Shown: piece after piece, positions 18,650 to 34,043 of the stretch
Numbering within the stretch: position 1 is the stretch's first letter
Layout: every line of letters begins with the position of its first letter
Assembly (NCBI RefSeq): GCF_038593265.1
Contig: NZ_CP151979.1
Coordinates: forward strand, 2,921,001 to 2,985,000
Source: Ureibacillus sp. FSL W7-1570
Lineage (GTDB): Bacteria > Bacillota > Bacilli > Bacillales_A > Planococcaceae
DNA length: 64,000 bases
Reading direction: 5' to 3'
The notes under the pieces: model-generated
Seen by the model: the letters and a program-made list of their open reading frames with translations, nothing else
What the model was told of the DNA's origin: nothing
Databases searched by the model: none
Program-made: the position numbers and the translations under genes

Positions 18650-19050
18650 CCTTTTCCATCCTCCTTTGTTCATTAAACTTTCTTCCTATTAAAATATAAA
18701 AAACTGGAAGTTACATTTATTATATACCATTAAGTAGCTTAAATGAAACAGAAAAAAAAAGATTAATAGATTAAAAATAGGACTTAAAACAGAAAGGGTA
18801 GGAACGGCGCACCACGTTTCATCCGTTGGTGGGGAATAAGTTTTATCCGGCGGAAAAAATTCCGAATAATTCTGTTTGAAAACAAAAAAAATATTCATCC
18901 ATCCATTGAAAAATGAACGTTTTTTATGAAATTTAGAAAAAACATTCGTATTTTAATAAAAAGTCGGTTCAAAAAGATGTGAAAATCCGTGTTAATCTTT
19001 TATAATTAGTGGTACACTGTTGTTATCAAGAAGCTTGAGGAGGTAAACAT
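18650..19050. other. Divergent intergenic region between lipoprotein operon and rpiB
   Basis: This 400-base AT-rich stretch must contain promoters for both directions. A TATAAT at 19001-19006 and a TACACT soon after are possible -10 hexamers for rpiB, without good -35 partners. No gene, hairpin or repeat is obvious. Confidence 0.5.
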
Positions 19051-19488
19051 GTGAAAGTAGCCATTTCATCAGACCATGGCGGCAATCGTTTGCGCAAAGA
19101 AATCATGGATCTGTTAGATGAGTTGAATATTGAATATGAAGACTTTGGCCCAAAAACAGACGATTCCGTTGATTATCCGGACTATGCTCTTCCAGTGGCT
19201 GAAGGTGTGGCAAGCGGCAAGTTTGACCGGGGCATTTTAATTTGCGGAACCGGCATTGGCATGTGCATTGCGGCGAATAAAGTGAAAGGTGTCCGCTGTG
19301 CATTGGTCCACGATGTGTTTAGTGCAAAAGCGACAAGATGCCATAATGACTCCAACGTCCTTGCGATGGGGGAAAGAGTCATCGGTCCTGGACTTGCGCG
19401 GGAAATCGTGAAAACATGGCTGAACACGGATTTTGAAGGCGGCCGTCATGAACGCCGCGTAAAAAAAATTGCGGAACTTGAAGGGTGA
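19051..19488 (+). CDS. rpiB: Ribose-5-phosphate isomerase B
   Basis: RpiB interconverts ribulose 5-phosphate and ribose 5-phosphate in the pentose phosphate pathway. The 145-residue protein has the family opening VAISSDHGGNRLR, the catalytic Cys65 in ICGTGIGMCIAANK and the block RCHNDSNVLAMGERVIG. The start is GTG at 19051, with GAGGAGGT eight bases upstream; the overlapping ATG at 19050 would hit a stop at once. B. subtilis ywlF in the same place encodes the same family. Confidence 0.93.
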   Translation: MKVAISSDHGGNRLRKEIMDLLDELNIEYEDFGPKTDDSVDYPDYALPVAEGVASGKFDRGILICGTGIGMCIAANKVKGVRCALVHDVFSAKATRCHNDSNVLAMGERVIGPGLAREIVKTWLNTDFEGGRHERRVKKIAELEG

Positions 19489-19496
19489 TCCTTCCT

Positions 19497-20063
19497 ATGA
19501 CTCTTGAAGCCATTCGAAATCAAATCACGCAATTGCTTTCGGAATTTGAAGAGCAAGTGGAACTGTTGCCGGGGCAATTATTTGTGGTCGGCTGCTCCAC
19601 ATCGGAAATCAAAGGCTCAAAAATTGGCACAGCCGGTTCCATGGAAATTGCGGAAGTGTTGTATGAGGTATTGGATGCATTCGCCAAACAACATGGGGTT
19701 TATCTCGTTTTTCAAGGATGCGAACATATCAACCGCGCATTGACATTGGAACAGGAAGCCGCTGAAAAATATGGGCTTGAACCGGTATCGGTCATCCCTG
19801 TTCAAAAAGCGGGCGGTTCCATGTCCGCATACGCATACCGGAAAATGAACAATCCCGTTGTCGTTGAACATGTCCGGGCACATGCCGGCATCGATATTGG
19901 CCAAACGTTCATCGGCATGCATTTGAAGGATGTAGCCGTTCCTGTCCGCACATCTGTCCGCCAAATTGGTGAAGCGATTGTGGCGGCGGCCAAAACCCGT
20001 CCAAAACTCATCGGAGGCAGCCGCGCCGTTTACGAACTGCAAGATGGAACGACATGTCATTGA
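19497..20063 (+). CDS. ywlG: UPF0340 / DUF436 family protein YwlG
   Basis: This 188-residue conserved protein of unknown role is found after rpiB in Bacillus. Visible blocks are LFVVGCSTSEIKGSKIGTAGS, VFQGCEHINRALTLE, AYAYRKMNNPVVVEHVRAHAG (shown in part) and MHLKDVAVPVR. The conserved Cys-Ser and Glu-His pairs suggest an enzyme, but no reaction is known to me. ATG 19497 is preferred over GTG 19485, which has no spaced ribosome-binding site. The gene begins nine bases after the rpiB stop, so the two form an operon. Confidence 0.88.
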   Translation: MTLEAIRNQITQLLSEFEEQVELLPGQLFVVGCSTSEIKGSKIGTAGSMEIAEVLYEVLDAFAKQHGVYLVFQGCEHINRALTLEQEAAEKYGLEPVSVIPVQKAGGSMSAYAYRKMNNPVVVEHVRAHAGIDIGQTFIGMHLKDVAVPVRTSVRQIGEAIVAAAKTRPKLIGGSRAVYELQDGTTCH

Positions 20064-20158
20064 GCAGCTGGGCTGTTTTTGGCAACATGTCATAAAATAT
20101 ATATTTTTTCAAATGGATGTTTATGCAACTTTCAACATAGTCAATAATCCATATTCTT

Positions 20159-20217
20159 CATGCTGAATTTCGGGCGGATGACATTTTAGTTGAATGAATG
20201 CCCGGCCGTTCAGCATG
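20159..20217 (+). other. Imperfect long hairpin upstream of glyA
   Basis: CATGCTGAA at 20159-20167 pairs with TTCAGCATG at 20209-20217, and CGGGC at 20171-20175 pairs with GCCCG at 20200-20204. There is no T run. It sits 120 bases before glyA, within a 275-base gap after ywlG. It could be a leader structure or an operator; no PurR box is recognised. Confidence 0.5.
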
Positions 20218-20338
20218 GGGGATTTTTCCTGCGTTTTTTGCCGTTTAGGGAAGCATTCGTTGGATTCCCACAACATGGCTGGGGAGATCTTCCCTGAAAT
20301 GTTTATAAAAAAATATTAAATTAGTAGGAGGAACTTTG

Positions 20339-21601
20339 ATGGCTTACGAAAAATTGGCAGCCCAAGACAAGGCTGTACTTGAAGCAATTTTAAATGAAAA
20401 GAAACGTCAACAGGAAAACATTGAATTGATCGCATCTGAAAACATCGTTTCCGAAGCGGTGATGGAAGCGCAAGGATCTGTTTTGACAAACAAATATGCG
20501 GAAGGTTATCCTGGCAAACGTTATTACGGCGGATGCGAATACGTGGACGTAGTGGAAGACATCGCCCGCGACCGCGCGAAAGAATTGTTTGGCGCAAAAT
20601 TTGCGAACGTGCAACCGCACTCTGGCGCCCAAGCGAACATGGCGGTTTATTTCTCCGTGTTGGAACCGGGTGACACTGTGCTGGGAATGAATTTGGCCCA
20701 TGGCGGTCACTTGACGCACGGTTCGCCGGTCAACTTCTCCGGTATCCAATACAATTTCGTTGAATATGGCGTAACAAAAGATACAAATGTCATTGATTAT
20801 GATGATGTCCGTGCAAAAGCGTTGGAACATAAACCAAAATTGATTGTTGCAGGCGCTTCCGCTTATCCTAGAGTGATTGATTTCAAAAAATTCCGCGAAA
20901 TCGCTGATGAAGTGGGCGCTTACTTCATGGTGGACATGGCGCACATCGCCGGTCTTGTGGCTGCCGGTGAACATCCATCTCCTGTGCCATATGCGCATTT
21001 CACAACAACGACAACACACAAAACATTGCGCGGTCCTCGCGGCGGTTTAGTGTTGACCAATGATGAAGAATTGGCGAAGAAAATCGATAAAGCGGTATTC
21101 CCTGGAATCCAAGGCGGTCCGTTAATGCATGTCATCGCTGCTAAAGCGGTAGCATTCGGTGAAGCGTTGAAACCTGAATTCAAAGAATACGCAAAACAAA
21201 TCAAGAAAAATGCCCAAGTGCTTGCGGAAACTTTGATTTCTGAAGGCCTTCAAATCGTATCCGGAGGAACGGACAACCACTTATTGCTTGTGAACGTGAA
21301 ATCTGTCGGCCTCACTGGTAAAGTGGCGGAAAAATTATTGGATGAAGTGAAAATTACTGTAAACAAAAACTCCATCCCATTCGATGAAGAAAAACCATTT
21401 GTCACTTCCGGTATCCGTATCGGAACACCTGCCATCACAACTCGCGGCTTTAAAGAAGAAGACGCGAAAGAAGTCGGCTTGATCATCGCGAAAGTATTGA
21501 AAAATCCTGAAGATCAAGCGGTGAAAGAAGAAGCCCTTGCCCGCGTCAAAGCATTGACGGACAAATATCCAATTTACGAAGATTTAGTGGTAGGCAAATA
21601 A
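20339..21601 (+). CDS. glyA: Serine hydroxymethyltransferase
   Basis: GlyA is the PLP enzyme that converts serine and tetrahydrofolate to glycine and methylene-THF, the main source of one-carbon units. The protein has 420 residues. PLP binds Lys228 in [44 protein letters not shown] and [11 protein letters not shown] are family hallmarks. ATG 20339 has TAGGAGGA seven bases before it. The position between ywlG and upp is that of Bacillus. Confidence 0.97.
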   Translation: MAYEKLAAQDKAVLEAILNEKKRQQENIELIASENIVSEAVMEAQGSVLTNKYAEGYPGKRYYGGCEYVDVVEDIARDRAKELFGAKFANVQPHSGAQANMAVYFSVLEPGDTVLGMNLAHGGHLTHGSPVNFSGIQYNFVEYGVTKDTNVIDYDDVRAKALEHKPKLIVAGASAYPRVIDFKKFREIADEVGAYFMVDMAHIAGLVAAGEHPSPVPYAHFTTTTTHKTLRGPRGGLVLTNDEELAKKIDKAVFPGIQGGPLMHVIAAKAVAFGEALKPEFKEYAKQIKKNAQVLAETLISEGLQIVSGGTDNHLLLVNVKSVGLTGKVAEKLLDEVKITVNKNSIPFDEEKPFVTSGIRIGTPAITTRGFKEEDAKEVGLIIAKVLKNPEDQAVKEEALARVKALTDKYPIYEDLVVGK

Positions 21602-21612
21602 TTTTATAAAAT

Positions 21613-21643
21613 CCCGCTCAAGCTGTTTGAGCGGGGTTTTTTT
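21613..21643 (+). terminator. Terminator of glyA
   Basis: CCCGCTCAA at 21613-21621 pairs with TTGAGCGGG at 21627-21635, followed by seven T. It begins 11 bases after the stop. Confidence 0.93.
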
Positions 21644-21937
21644 ATGGAAGAAAGGGTTTTTTGGGCCGTTTCATTTGCCGGACGGCGGATTGTTGTGTTG
21701 GAGGGGGAGATAAAATTTGGGGTTGGCGGGAAGGAAGGCCCTTAAAGAAAAACGGAGTCATTCCCGTCCCAACGTAATCTCCTTTCAAAAAAACGGCGCA
21801 CTTCCCATAAGGTCTCGCTGCAAAAAATCCAACCCAAACTGCTGGACTTTATCGCACAGAAACTGTAATAATTCATATGGAAACTTGCAAAAAATACAAA
21901 AACCCCTCACGGAATGTACATAAACTTCCAATAGAAA
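21644..21937. other. Intergenic region after glyA, no gene seen
   Basis: About 290 bases that start GC-rich with runs of GG-rich words (GGCGGATTG, GGGGTTGGCGGG) and become AT-rich. The first 100 bases might be a decayed repeat array like the others that follow terminators, but no period is clear. No supported frame or RNA is visible. Confidence 0.4.
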
Positions 21938-21966
21938 TTGACAACTATGTTAATGGTGTGATTATT
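21938..21966 (+). promoter_or_regulatory. Possible promoter of upp
   Basis: A consensus TTGACA at 21938-21943 is followed after 17 bases by ATTATT. A better -10, TATACT at 21992-21997, has only TTTTCT 17 bases upstream. One of the two probably drives upp. Confidence 0.4.
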
Positions 21967-22067
21967 GGTTTTCTAATGTAATGTTTTTTGTTATACTAGG
22001 TTGGATAAAGTGGAACAATAATGCCACTGTGAGTCCGTAATAGACATCAAAAATTTAATCTTTGTAG

Positions 22068-22715
<648 letters not shown>

Positions 22716-22719
22716 AAAT

Positions 22720-22751
22720 GGCCGCCGCTTCAATCAAATGAAGCAGCCGCC
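22720..22751 (+). terminator. Hairpin after upp
   Basis: GGCCGCCGCTTCA at 22720-22732 pairs with TGAAGCAGCCGCC at 22739-22751 with two mismatches. The following TTCTTG is a poor T tract, so termination may be partial and mnaA may be partly co-transcribed. Confidence 0.55.
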
Positions 22752-22891
22752 TTCTTGAAAGACACAACAAACCATGAATAGAAGCGTCCTTCATTTTGAA
22801 GGGCGTTTTCCACTGTTCAACGAATCCTTTATCGCACTGATTAAGAACGGTTCAAACTCAGGTTTGCACCTTTGGAAGGGAGAATCATCCA

Positions 22892-24013
22892 TTGCAAAAA
22901 ATCAAAGTGATGACCATATTTGGCACAAGACCAGAAGCCATCAAAATGGCGCCGGTCGTGTTGGAACTGCAAAAGCACCAGGACCAAATCGAATCCATCG
23001 TCACAGTCACGGCACAGCATCGCCAAATGCTCGACCAAGTGCTGGAAACATTCGAAATCACCCCTGACTATGACTTGAATATCATGAAAGACCGGCAAAC
23101 ATTGATCGATGTCACAGTCAATGCCCTTCAAGGGTTGGACAAAGTCATGAAAGAAGCAAAACCGGACATCGTGTTGGTTCATGGCGATACAACGACAACC
23201 TTCGTCGGAAGCCTTGCCGCATTCTACAACCAAATCGCCATTGGGCACGTGGAAGCGGGCCTCAGAACCCACAATAAATATTCGCCATATCCGGAAGAAA
23301 TGAACCGGCAACTGACAGGGGTCATGGCGGATCTCCATTTTGCGCCGACGGAACAGTCCAGACAAAATCTGCTGAAAGAAAACAAAAATCCTGAAACGAT
23401 TTTTGTCACAGGAAATACGGCGATCGATGCATTGAAAACAACCGTGAAGGAACATTACACGCACCCGATCCTTGAGAAAATCGGAAGCGACCGCATGATT
23501 CTCTTGACGGCCCACCGTCGTGAAAACTTGGGCGAACCGATGCGTCACATGTTCCGCGCCATCAAACGCCTGCTTCAGGAACACGATGATGTGCAAGTGG
23601 TTTATCCGGTGCATTTGAATCCGGCTGTAAGAGAAGTGGCGAATGAAATTTTGGGGAACGATCCGAGAATCCATTTGATCGAGCCGTTGGAAGTGTTTGA
23701 TTTCCATAACTTCGCAGCCCGTTCATACATGATATTGACAGATTCAGGCGGCGTTCAGGAAGAAGCGCCATCACTTGGAAAACCTGTGCTTGTCTTAAGG
23801 GATACAACGGAGCGTCCTGAAGGGATTGCGGCAGGCACTTTGAAACTGGCGGGAACAAACGAAGAAAACATTTACCGTTTGGCGAAGGAATTGCTGGAAG
23901 ATGAAGAGGCTTACAACCAAATGGCGAAAGCGTCCAATCCTTACGGAGACGGTTTTGCATCCAGACGGATCGTTGATGCTTTACTGACATATTTCCATGA
24001 GAAGAAACAATAA
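22892..24013 (+). CDS. mnaA: UDP-N-acetylglucosamine 2-epimerase (non-hydrolysing)
   Basis: MnaA (WecB) interconverts UDP-GlcNAc and UDP-ManNAc, supplying ManNAc for the linkage unit of wall teichoic acid and for secondary cell-wall polymers. The protein has 373 residues of the GT-B fold: FGTRPEAIKMAPVVLEL at the start, VHGDTTTTF, HVEAGLRT, LTAHRRENLG, and TDSGGVQEEAPSLGKPVLVL, which holds the allosteric and active-site residues. The start is TTG at 22892 after GGAAGGGAG. It fits with wecC and tagA at 56.4-58.7 kb as one pathway. Confidence 0.94.
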   Translation: MQKIKVMTIFGTRPEAIKMAPVVLELQKHQDQIESIVTVTAQHRQMLDQVLETFEITPDYDLNIMKDRQTLIDVTVNALQGLDKVMKEAKPDIVLVHGDTTTTFVGSLAAFYNQIAIGHVEAGLRTHNKYSPYPEEMNRQLTGVMADLHFAPTEQSRQNLLKENKNPETIFVTGNTAIDALKTTVKEHYTHPILEKIGSDRMILLTAHRRENLGEPMRHMFRAIKRLLQEHDDVQVVYPVHLNPAVREVANEILGNDPRIHLIEPLEVFDFHNFAARSYMILTDSGGVQEEAPSLGKPVLVLRDTTERPEGIAAGTLKLAGTNEENIYRLAKELLEDEEAYNQMAKASNPYGDGFASRRIVDALLTYFHEKKQ

Positions 24014-24161
24014 ATCATTTCAATAAAAAAAGCTATTTGAGTATAAAAATATAAATAATTATTGTAACAAATATCAATAATTTCTAAAACAGATTTTCAT
24101 AAGTAAATTTGTCAACATTTTGACAAAATAATTTCGCTGTGAAGTTTTTCACTAAAACGCA

Positions 24162-24190
24162 TTGACATCAAAAATTCCCTATTGTATGCT
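24162..24190 (+). promoter_or_regulatory. Sigma-A promoter of the atp operon
   Basis: A perfect TTGACA at 24162-24167 and TATGCT at 24185-24190 are separated by 17 bases. Transcription would start near 24197 and give a leader of about 245 bases before atpI. Confidence 0.75.
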
Positions 24191-24275
24191 TACAAAGTGT
24201 ATGAATACTAAAGGGATTCTTTCACAAAATGATACTCAAACCCTTGTAATATCAAGTTTCTACTACAGATACGGT

Positions 24276-24411
24276 GGGAACGTGGAATGAGAATTTTGGG
24301 AACGTGGAAGAGTCTGAATACAAGAGCCAAATAAGGGTAAAAATACTTAGCGGTAAAAAATTTTGCCCTTATATGAAAGATGTTTCCATTTTACACCATG
24401 GTTGAATGGTG
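24276..24411 (+). promoter_or_regulatory. Structured leader of the atp operon
   Basis: The leader holds a direct repeat GGGAACGTGGAA at 24276-24287 and 24298-24309, then a 12-bp hairpin with ATAAGGGTAAAA at 24331-24342 and TTTTGCCCTTAT at 24361-24372 (one G-U pair, loop of 18), then a small hairpin CACCAT/ATGGTG at 24394-24411. There is no T tract after the large hairpin. Its role is unknown; it could bind a regulator or stabilise the mRNA. Confidence 0.6.
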
Positions 24412-24442
24412 AGGCAAATAATAGGATTCAGGAGATTATACG

Positions 24443-24817
24443 ATGTTGGATTTGCACCGGATTTTCGATAAGCAGAAAAAAGCTTTATTTTTTTTGCTTG
24501 CCCTCTGTGTATTGGGATGGTTCTTTACACCATATCCAACGATTTTTTCTGGGTTGGGGATCGGTGCGATTTTTGGTACTTACAACTTTTGGATCCTAGT
24601 TCGTCGGATGGACAAGTTCGACCGTTCCTATCGTGAAGGTAAACGTTCAGTGTCTCTTGGTTCAGGTTTGCGCTTTGCATCTGCAGTCGCTGCAGTCGCA
24701 ATACCAATCTCGTTGCCAAACTACTTTAATGTTGTTAGCTCAGTCATTGGGTTAATGATACCTTATATCTTCCTCTTTATTGAGGCCTTATATAGTTTAA
24801 TAAAAACTAGGAATTAG
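24443..24817 (+). CDS. atpI: ATP synthase subunit I
   Basis: AtpI is a small membrane protein that helps c-ring assembly and, by report, magnesium supply. The 124 residues form four membrane helices (ALFFLLALCVLGWFF, FSGLGIGAIFGTYNFWIL, and two in the second half) separated by the conserved basic loop RRMDKFDRSYREGKR. It is the first gene of the operon, as in Bacillus. CAGGAG precedes the ATG. Confidence 0.9.
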   Translation: MLDLHRIFDKQKKALFFLLALCVLGWFFTPYPTIFSGLGIGAIFGTYNFWILVRRMDKFDRSYREGKRSVSLGSGLRFASAVAAVAIPISLPNYFNVVSSVIGLMIPYIFLFIEALYSLIKTRN

Positions 24818-24838
24818 GTCCATTTGAAAGTGAGGTGA

Positions 24839-25573
<735 letters not shown>

Positions 25574-25623
25574 TTAATAAATTCATAGTGTCTATACATT
25601 ATGAGTATCAAACAAAAAATTAA

Positions 25624-25863
<240 letters not shown>

Positions 25864-25874
25864 TTGGTTCCATG

Positions 25875-25909
25875 TGGCGAAGGATGATTTACAAAAAGAA
25901 ACTTCGCCA
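25875..25909 (+). other. Hairpin between atpE and atpF
   Basis: TGGCGAAG at 25875-25882 pairs perfectly with CTTCGCCA at 25902-25909, with a 19-base loop. It sits in a 216-base gap, the largest in the operon. Because c subunits are needed in about tenfold excess, such a hairpin may shield the 3' end of a processed atpIBE message; that is inference. The T tract after it is too weak for full termination. Confidence 0.5.
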
Positions 25910-26079
25910 TTCCTTTTATTTTCAATGTTTAAGCTGAACAGTTTTTAATAAAAATGACTGATAGAAAAGCAATGAAAAGTTTTGAACATAAATGGCTCTC
26001 TTCAAATTTCGGATTGGAAATGGACTGAAGCAGGGCAAGTAAAAAGGAATTTGAAGCTCTTGAAGGGAGTGAAACAATC

Positions 26080-26601
26080 GTGAATTTAGAATATTTGGTA
26101 TTAGGTTCCAGCGTGGAAGCAGTAAACCTTGGAGATATTCTTGCAACGCTCGTAATCTTCCTCGTATTGATGGCATTGTTGAAGAAATTTGCTTGGGGTC
26201 CGTTGATGGGCATCATGCAACAACGTGAGGAATTAGTTGCAAGTGAAATTGAAGCGGCTGAAACTGCCCGCAAAGAAGCGACAAAAACTTTGGAAGAGCA
26301 AAAAGCCCTTTTAAAAGAAGCTCGCACTGAAGCTCAAAAAATTATTGAAAGCGCTAAGAAACAAGCAGAAGCACAACGTGAAGAAATCGTGGAAGCAGCC
26401 CGCCAAGAAGCAACTCGCTTGAAAGAATCAGCTGTTCGTGAAATCGAAACTGAAAAAGAAAAAGCGATCGCTTCATTGCGTGAAGAAGTGGTTTCCCTTT
26501 CTGTTCTTGCCGCATCCAAAGTGCTTGAAAAAGAAATTTCTGAAGAAGATAACAGCGCATTAATTAAAGAAACGATTGCTAAGGCAGGCGAAGCGAAATG
26601 A
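26080..26601 (+). CDS. atpF: ATP synthase Fo subunit b
   Basis: Subunit b is the peripheral stalk. The 173 residues begin with a single membrane helix (about 17-38) and continue as one long, charged coiled coil rich in Glu, Ala and Lys that reaches F1. The start is GTG at 26080 with GAAGGGAG upstream. The stop overlaps the atpH start by four bases (ATGA). Confidence 0.94.
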   Translation: MNLEYLVLGSSVEAVNLGDILATLVIFLVLMALLKKFAWGPLMGIMQQREELVASEIEAAETARKEATKTLEEQKALLKEARTEAQKIIESAKKQAEAQREEIVEAARQEATRLKESAVREIETEKEKAIASLREEVVSLSVLAASKVLEKEISEEDNSALIKETIAKAGEAK

Positions 26602-27140
26602 GTAATTACACTGTAGCGAAACGCTATGCCGAAGCATTGTTCTCTGTGGCACAAAAACAAAACGTTGTGGATGAAGTGAATCAAGATCTTCAGGAAATCG
26701 CGAAAGTGATCAAAGAAAACAAAGATTTCCTTGCTGTCTTGACGAATCCGAAATTCTCTTCTGATAGAAAAAAACAAATCGTTTCTGAATTGTTCAATGG
26801 AGTCAATCCGGTTTTATTGAATACACTTCAACTTTTGGTTGATAAAAAACGAGTAAATGAATTGACAAACATCGCAGAAGCATTCAAAGCGTTAGCAGCT
26901 GACGCTCAAGGCACTGCGGAAGCTACAGTTTACTCAACTCGCGAATTGACGGAAGAAGAGAAAAACAACATCTCCGCTTCCTTTGCGAAACTCGTTGGCA
27001 AAGAAACGCTGAACATCACAAACGTAATTGAACCTTCAGTTATCGGTGGCGTTCGTGTTCAAATTGGCAACATCATTTTCGATAACACTGTAGCAAGCAA
27101 ATTAGAAAATCTCAGACGCACGTTAGTCGTTAATAATTAG
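26598..27140 (+). CDS. atpH: ATP synthase F1 subunit delta
   Basis: Delta links the peripheral stalk to the top of the alpha-beta hexamer. The 180 residues have the family opening [14 protein letters not shown] and the C-terminal [16 protein letters not shown] and [14 protein letters not shown]. The four-base overlap with atpF implies coupled translation. Confidence 0.95.
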   Translation: MSNYTVAKRYAEALFSVAQKQNVVDEVNQDLQEIAKVIKENKDFLAVLTNPKFSSDRKKQIVSELFNGVNPVLLNTLQLLVDKKRVNELTNIAEAFKALAADAQGTAEATVYSTRELTEEEKNNISASFAKLVGKETLNITNVIEPSVIGGVRVQIGNIIFDNTVASKLENLRRTLVVNN

Positions 27141-27148
27141 AAAAGTGA

Positions 27149-28672
<1,524 letters not shown>

Positions 28673-28674
28673 TT

Positions 28675-28693
28675 CTTTCAGCTTTGCTGAAAG
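28675..28693 (+). other. Small hairpin between atpA and atpG
   Basis: CTTTCAGC at 28675-28682 pairs with GCTGAAAG at 28686-28693 across a three-base loop, directly after the atpA stop. No T run follows; it may mark an RNA-processing or pausing site within the operon. Confidence 0.45.
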
Positions 28694-28733
28694 ATCTTCT
28701 GATGATTAGTAGCACGAATGATGACTAAAATGA

Positions 28734-29618
<885 letters not shown>

Positions 29619-29623
29619 GCTAG

Positions 29624-31514
<1,891 letters not shown>

Positions 31515-31520
31515 TAGATA

Positions 31521-31548
31521 AGCGGGCAGTATGACTGTCCGCTTTTTC
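31521..31548 (+). terminator. Terminator of the atp operon
   Basis: AGCGGGCAGT at 31521-31530 pairs with ACTGTCCGCT at 31534-31543 (one G-U), followed by TTTTTC. It lies six bases after the atpC stop. Confidence 0.92.
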
Positions 31549-31654
31549 TATAAATGGATATGGAATTATTTTACTTTGAAAGTTGTTGTTTCCCAGATTT
31601 TTTTTCCTTATAAAAATTTGGATGTTTCATGATCAAAAAGGAGGAGGCGCGCAT

Positions 31655-31918
31655 ATGGGTATGGGTACGAATATTTATCAGACAATGGGCGTTCAGGCGG
31701 GCATTGAAATCTTTTCCCACATTCTATTCATCGCCATCGCTTTTTACGCATTGCAATCCGTCCGGTTGGAAGTTGTTTTCAAAAAAGGGAAGACGTTTCA
31801 AATTCAGCTCATGTATATCTTGCTGAGCATTGCATTAGGCTACACGGTGTCGGATTTTCTGATCGATTTTACCGGTTTATCCCGACAACTTCCTTACATC
31901 TTTTCCAAGTACAATTAG
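31655..31918 (+). CDS. ywzB: DUF1146 membrane protein (YwzB-like)
   Basis: This small membrane protein of 87 residues has two helices (HILFIAIAFYALQSV and LMYILLSIALGYTVSDFLIDF) joined by a basic loop. It matches YwzB (DUF1146), which lies between atpC and murAA in Bacillus. The function is unknown. ATG 31655 has GGAGGAGG eight bases upstream; the ATG two codons later is the only close alternative. Confidence 0.85.
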   Translation: MGMGTNIYQTMGVQAGIEIFSHILFIAIAFYALQSVRLEVVFKKGKTFQIQLMYILLSIALGYTVSDFLIDFTGLSRQLPYIFSKYN

Positions 31919-32322
31919 TGCTTATTTCCCGATTCGATGGATCGATAGATTGATAGGTTTTAATCAAAAATTTGTTTCCCTTCGGATGATATATGATTTG
32001 TAAGGGCAAATGACAAATTTTGATTCTTTTGTCGTTACAACACATATACCGTGTTATTTCCTGGGCAATCATGTAGAGAAATTTGTTACAGAAATGACAA
32101 AAAGCTATGAAAAAGTTAGTAATTTTTGATAATCCGTTAAAATTCACCATATTTCCCTAACGTGCGTAATATATAATTGTAGATATATGTTGAAAAATAT
32201 TTGAAATTAGTATTTTTAGTCACTTGTAAATTAGAGAATTAAGCATTACTATTGATATGGTTTGTTTTTTAGTGACTAAATGCGTAAGGCATCTTTGGAT
32301 AATGGATTCGGAGGGACGATTT
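31919..32322. other. Intergenic region before murAA
   Basis: About 400 AT-rich bases. It must contain the murAA promoter, for which TATAAT-like words occur near 32173 (TATATAATTG), without a clear -35. No gene, terminator or repeat is visible. Confidence 0.4.
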
Positions 32323-33648
32323 GTGGAGAAAATGATTGTTACAGGAGGCCGAAGATTACAAGGAAAAGTTAAAATAGAAGGGGCAAAGAATGCTGTATTG
32401 CCGATTTTAACTGCTTCATTGTTAGCTTCGAAGAATACAAGTGTAATAAAAGACGTCCCAAATTTGGCGGATGTTCATACGATAAATGAAGTATTGAAAA
32501 GTTTAAATGCCGAAGTACAATATGACGTTGAAAATAATGAGATTCATATAAATGCAGAAAAACCTTTATTAAGTGAAGCACCATTCGATTATGTCAGTAA
32601 AATGCGCGCCTCAATTTTGGTGATGGGATCATTGCTTGCCCGAAACGGCTATGCCCGCGTTGCCATGCCGGGCGGTTGCGCAATCGGTTCCCGGCCGATT
32701 GAACTGCATTTGAAAGGCTTTGAAGCAATGGGCGCGAAAATTACGACGGGCCATGGATATGTGGAAGCAAGAGTGCAGGACCGTTTAAAAGGGGCAAATA
32801 TTTATTTGGATTTCCCAAGTGTTGGCGCAACGGAAAATATTATGACCGCTGCCGCATTGGCTGACGGTACGACAGTGATCGAAAATGCGGCAAAAGAACC
32901 GGAAATTGTGGACTTGGCCAATTTCATCAATAAAATGGGCGGTCGTGTCATGGGGGCTGGAACTGACACAATCCGCATTGAAGGTGTGAAAGAACTGCAC
33001 GGTACGATTCATCATGTCATTCCTGACCGGATCGAAGCCGGGACATTTATGGTGGCCGCTGCGATTACCCGTGGTGATGTGTTAATTGAAAATGTGATTC
33101 CGGAACATTTGACCGCACTGATTGCCAAAATGCGTGAAATGGGCGTGGAAATCACGGAAGAAGGCAATGGACTTCGGGTACGTGCGAAAGATCCTTTGAA
33201 GGCGGTCGATGTGAAAACGATGCCATATCCGGGATTCCCTACAGACATGCAGGCGCAAATGATGGCGTTGATGCTGACGGCTTATGGAACGAGCATCATT
33301 ACGGAAACGGTATTTGAAAACCGCTTCATGCATGTGGAAGAGTTTCGCCGCATGAATGCGTCATTGAAAATTGAAGGCCGTTCGACGTTTATTGAAGGAC
33401 CGGTGAAACTGCAAAGTGCGGAAGTGGCTGCAACGGATTTGCGTGCGGCAGCAGCGTTGATTTTGGCTGGATTGGCGACGGATGGAGTAACGCGTGTAAC
33501 GAAGCTGTATCATTTGGATCGGGGTTACGTGAACTTCGAGAAGAAATTGCGTGCGCTTGGGGCAAATATTGAGCGCGTTTCCGGCGATTCATCGGAAACG
33601 GATTCAAAGAAACCGAATGTTGCCACAGGGACTACGCTGAATGTTTAA
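32323..33648 (+). CDS. murAA: UDP-N-acetylglucosamine 1-carboxyvinyltransferase (main MurA)
   Basis: This is the second MurA of the window and by position (after the atp operon) the main, essential one of Bacillus. The 441 residues carry [19 protein letters not shown], the catalytic Cys119 in [16 protein letters not shown], and the closing block [22 protein letters not shown] 32323 is preferred since GGAGGG lies seven bases before it; ATG 32332 is possible. The protein ends with a Ser/Thr-rich tail of about 20 residues. In B. subtilis MurAA is degraded by ClpCP; whether that holds here cannot be seen. Confidence 0.95.
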   Translation: MEKMIVTGGRRLQGKVKIEGAKNAVLPILTASLLASKNTSVIKDVPNLADVHTINEVLKSLNAEVQYDVENNEIHINAEKPLLSEAPFDYVSKMRASILVMGSLLARNGYARVAMPGGCAIGSRPIELHLKGFEAMGAKITTGHGYVEARVQDRLKGANIYLDFPSVGATENIMTAAALADGTTVIENAAKEPEIVDLANFINKMGGRVMGAGTDTIRIEGVKELHGTIHHVIPDRIEAGTFMVAAAITRGDVLIENVIPEHLTALIAKMREMGVEITEEGNGLRVRAKDPLKAVDVKTMPYPGFPTDMQAQMMALMLTAYGTSIITETVFENRFMHVEEFRRMNASLKIEGRSTFIEGPVKLQSAEVAATDLRAAAALILAGLATDGVTRVTKLYHLDRGYVNFEKKLRALGANIERVSGDSSETDSKKPNVATGTTLNV

Positions 33649-33719
33649 TTTCGGGCATTCTATTTTTCTAATGTACCATATGATGGGCGTGTTTCATTTA
33701 TTCATAGAGAGATGCTTAG

Positions 33720-33762
33720 AACGACAAAATCCTGTTCAAGAGGTTTTGTCGTTTTATTTTTT
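33720..33762 (+). terminator. Terminator of murAA
   Basis: AACGACAAAATCCT at 33720-33733 pairs with AGGTTTTGTCGTT at 33741-33753 (one bulged T), followed by a T-rich tract. It lies 71 bases after the stop codon. Confidence 0.85.
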
Positions 33763-34043
33763 TGGATGATGCAGCCGGATTGAAAAGCCGGTTATTTTTT
33801 GAAAATTTTGTCTTTATTCCGGTGGATGGGGTTGATATATTTAAGTAAAAAGTGTTGGCAGGGATGGAGATGAAAAATAATTTAAAAAGCGGCATCATTG
33901 GAAGAAACGATTGGGGCGTTATTGAACGGCAATCTTCCGCATATATCGGGAGTATTCATCGGAAAAATGGAAAACTTGCAGTAGCTGTGAAGCATAGATG
34001 AAATGACTGAAAAACTATGCATTTCTGATAGGGGGCGGGAAAG
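33763..34043. other. Region between murAA terminator and small membrane gene
   Basis: B. subtilis has ywmB here; no ywmB-like frame is present. A 45-codon frame at 33864-34001 has only a weak ribosome-binding site and no recognisable content. Nothing else is supported. Confidence 0.4.

Noticed and set aside
33864-34001. A 45-codon frame starting MEMKNNLKSG
   Set aside because: The ribosome-binding site is weak, there is no recognisable family, and the composition is unremarkable.
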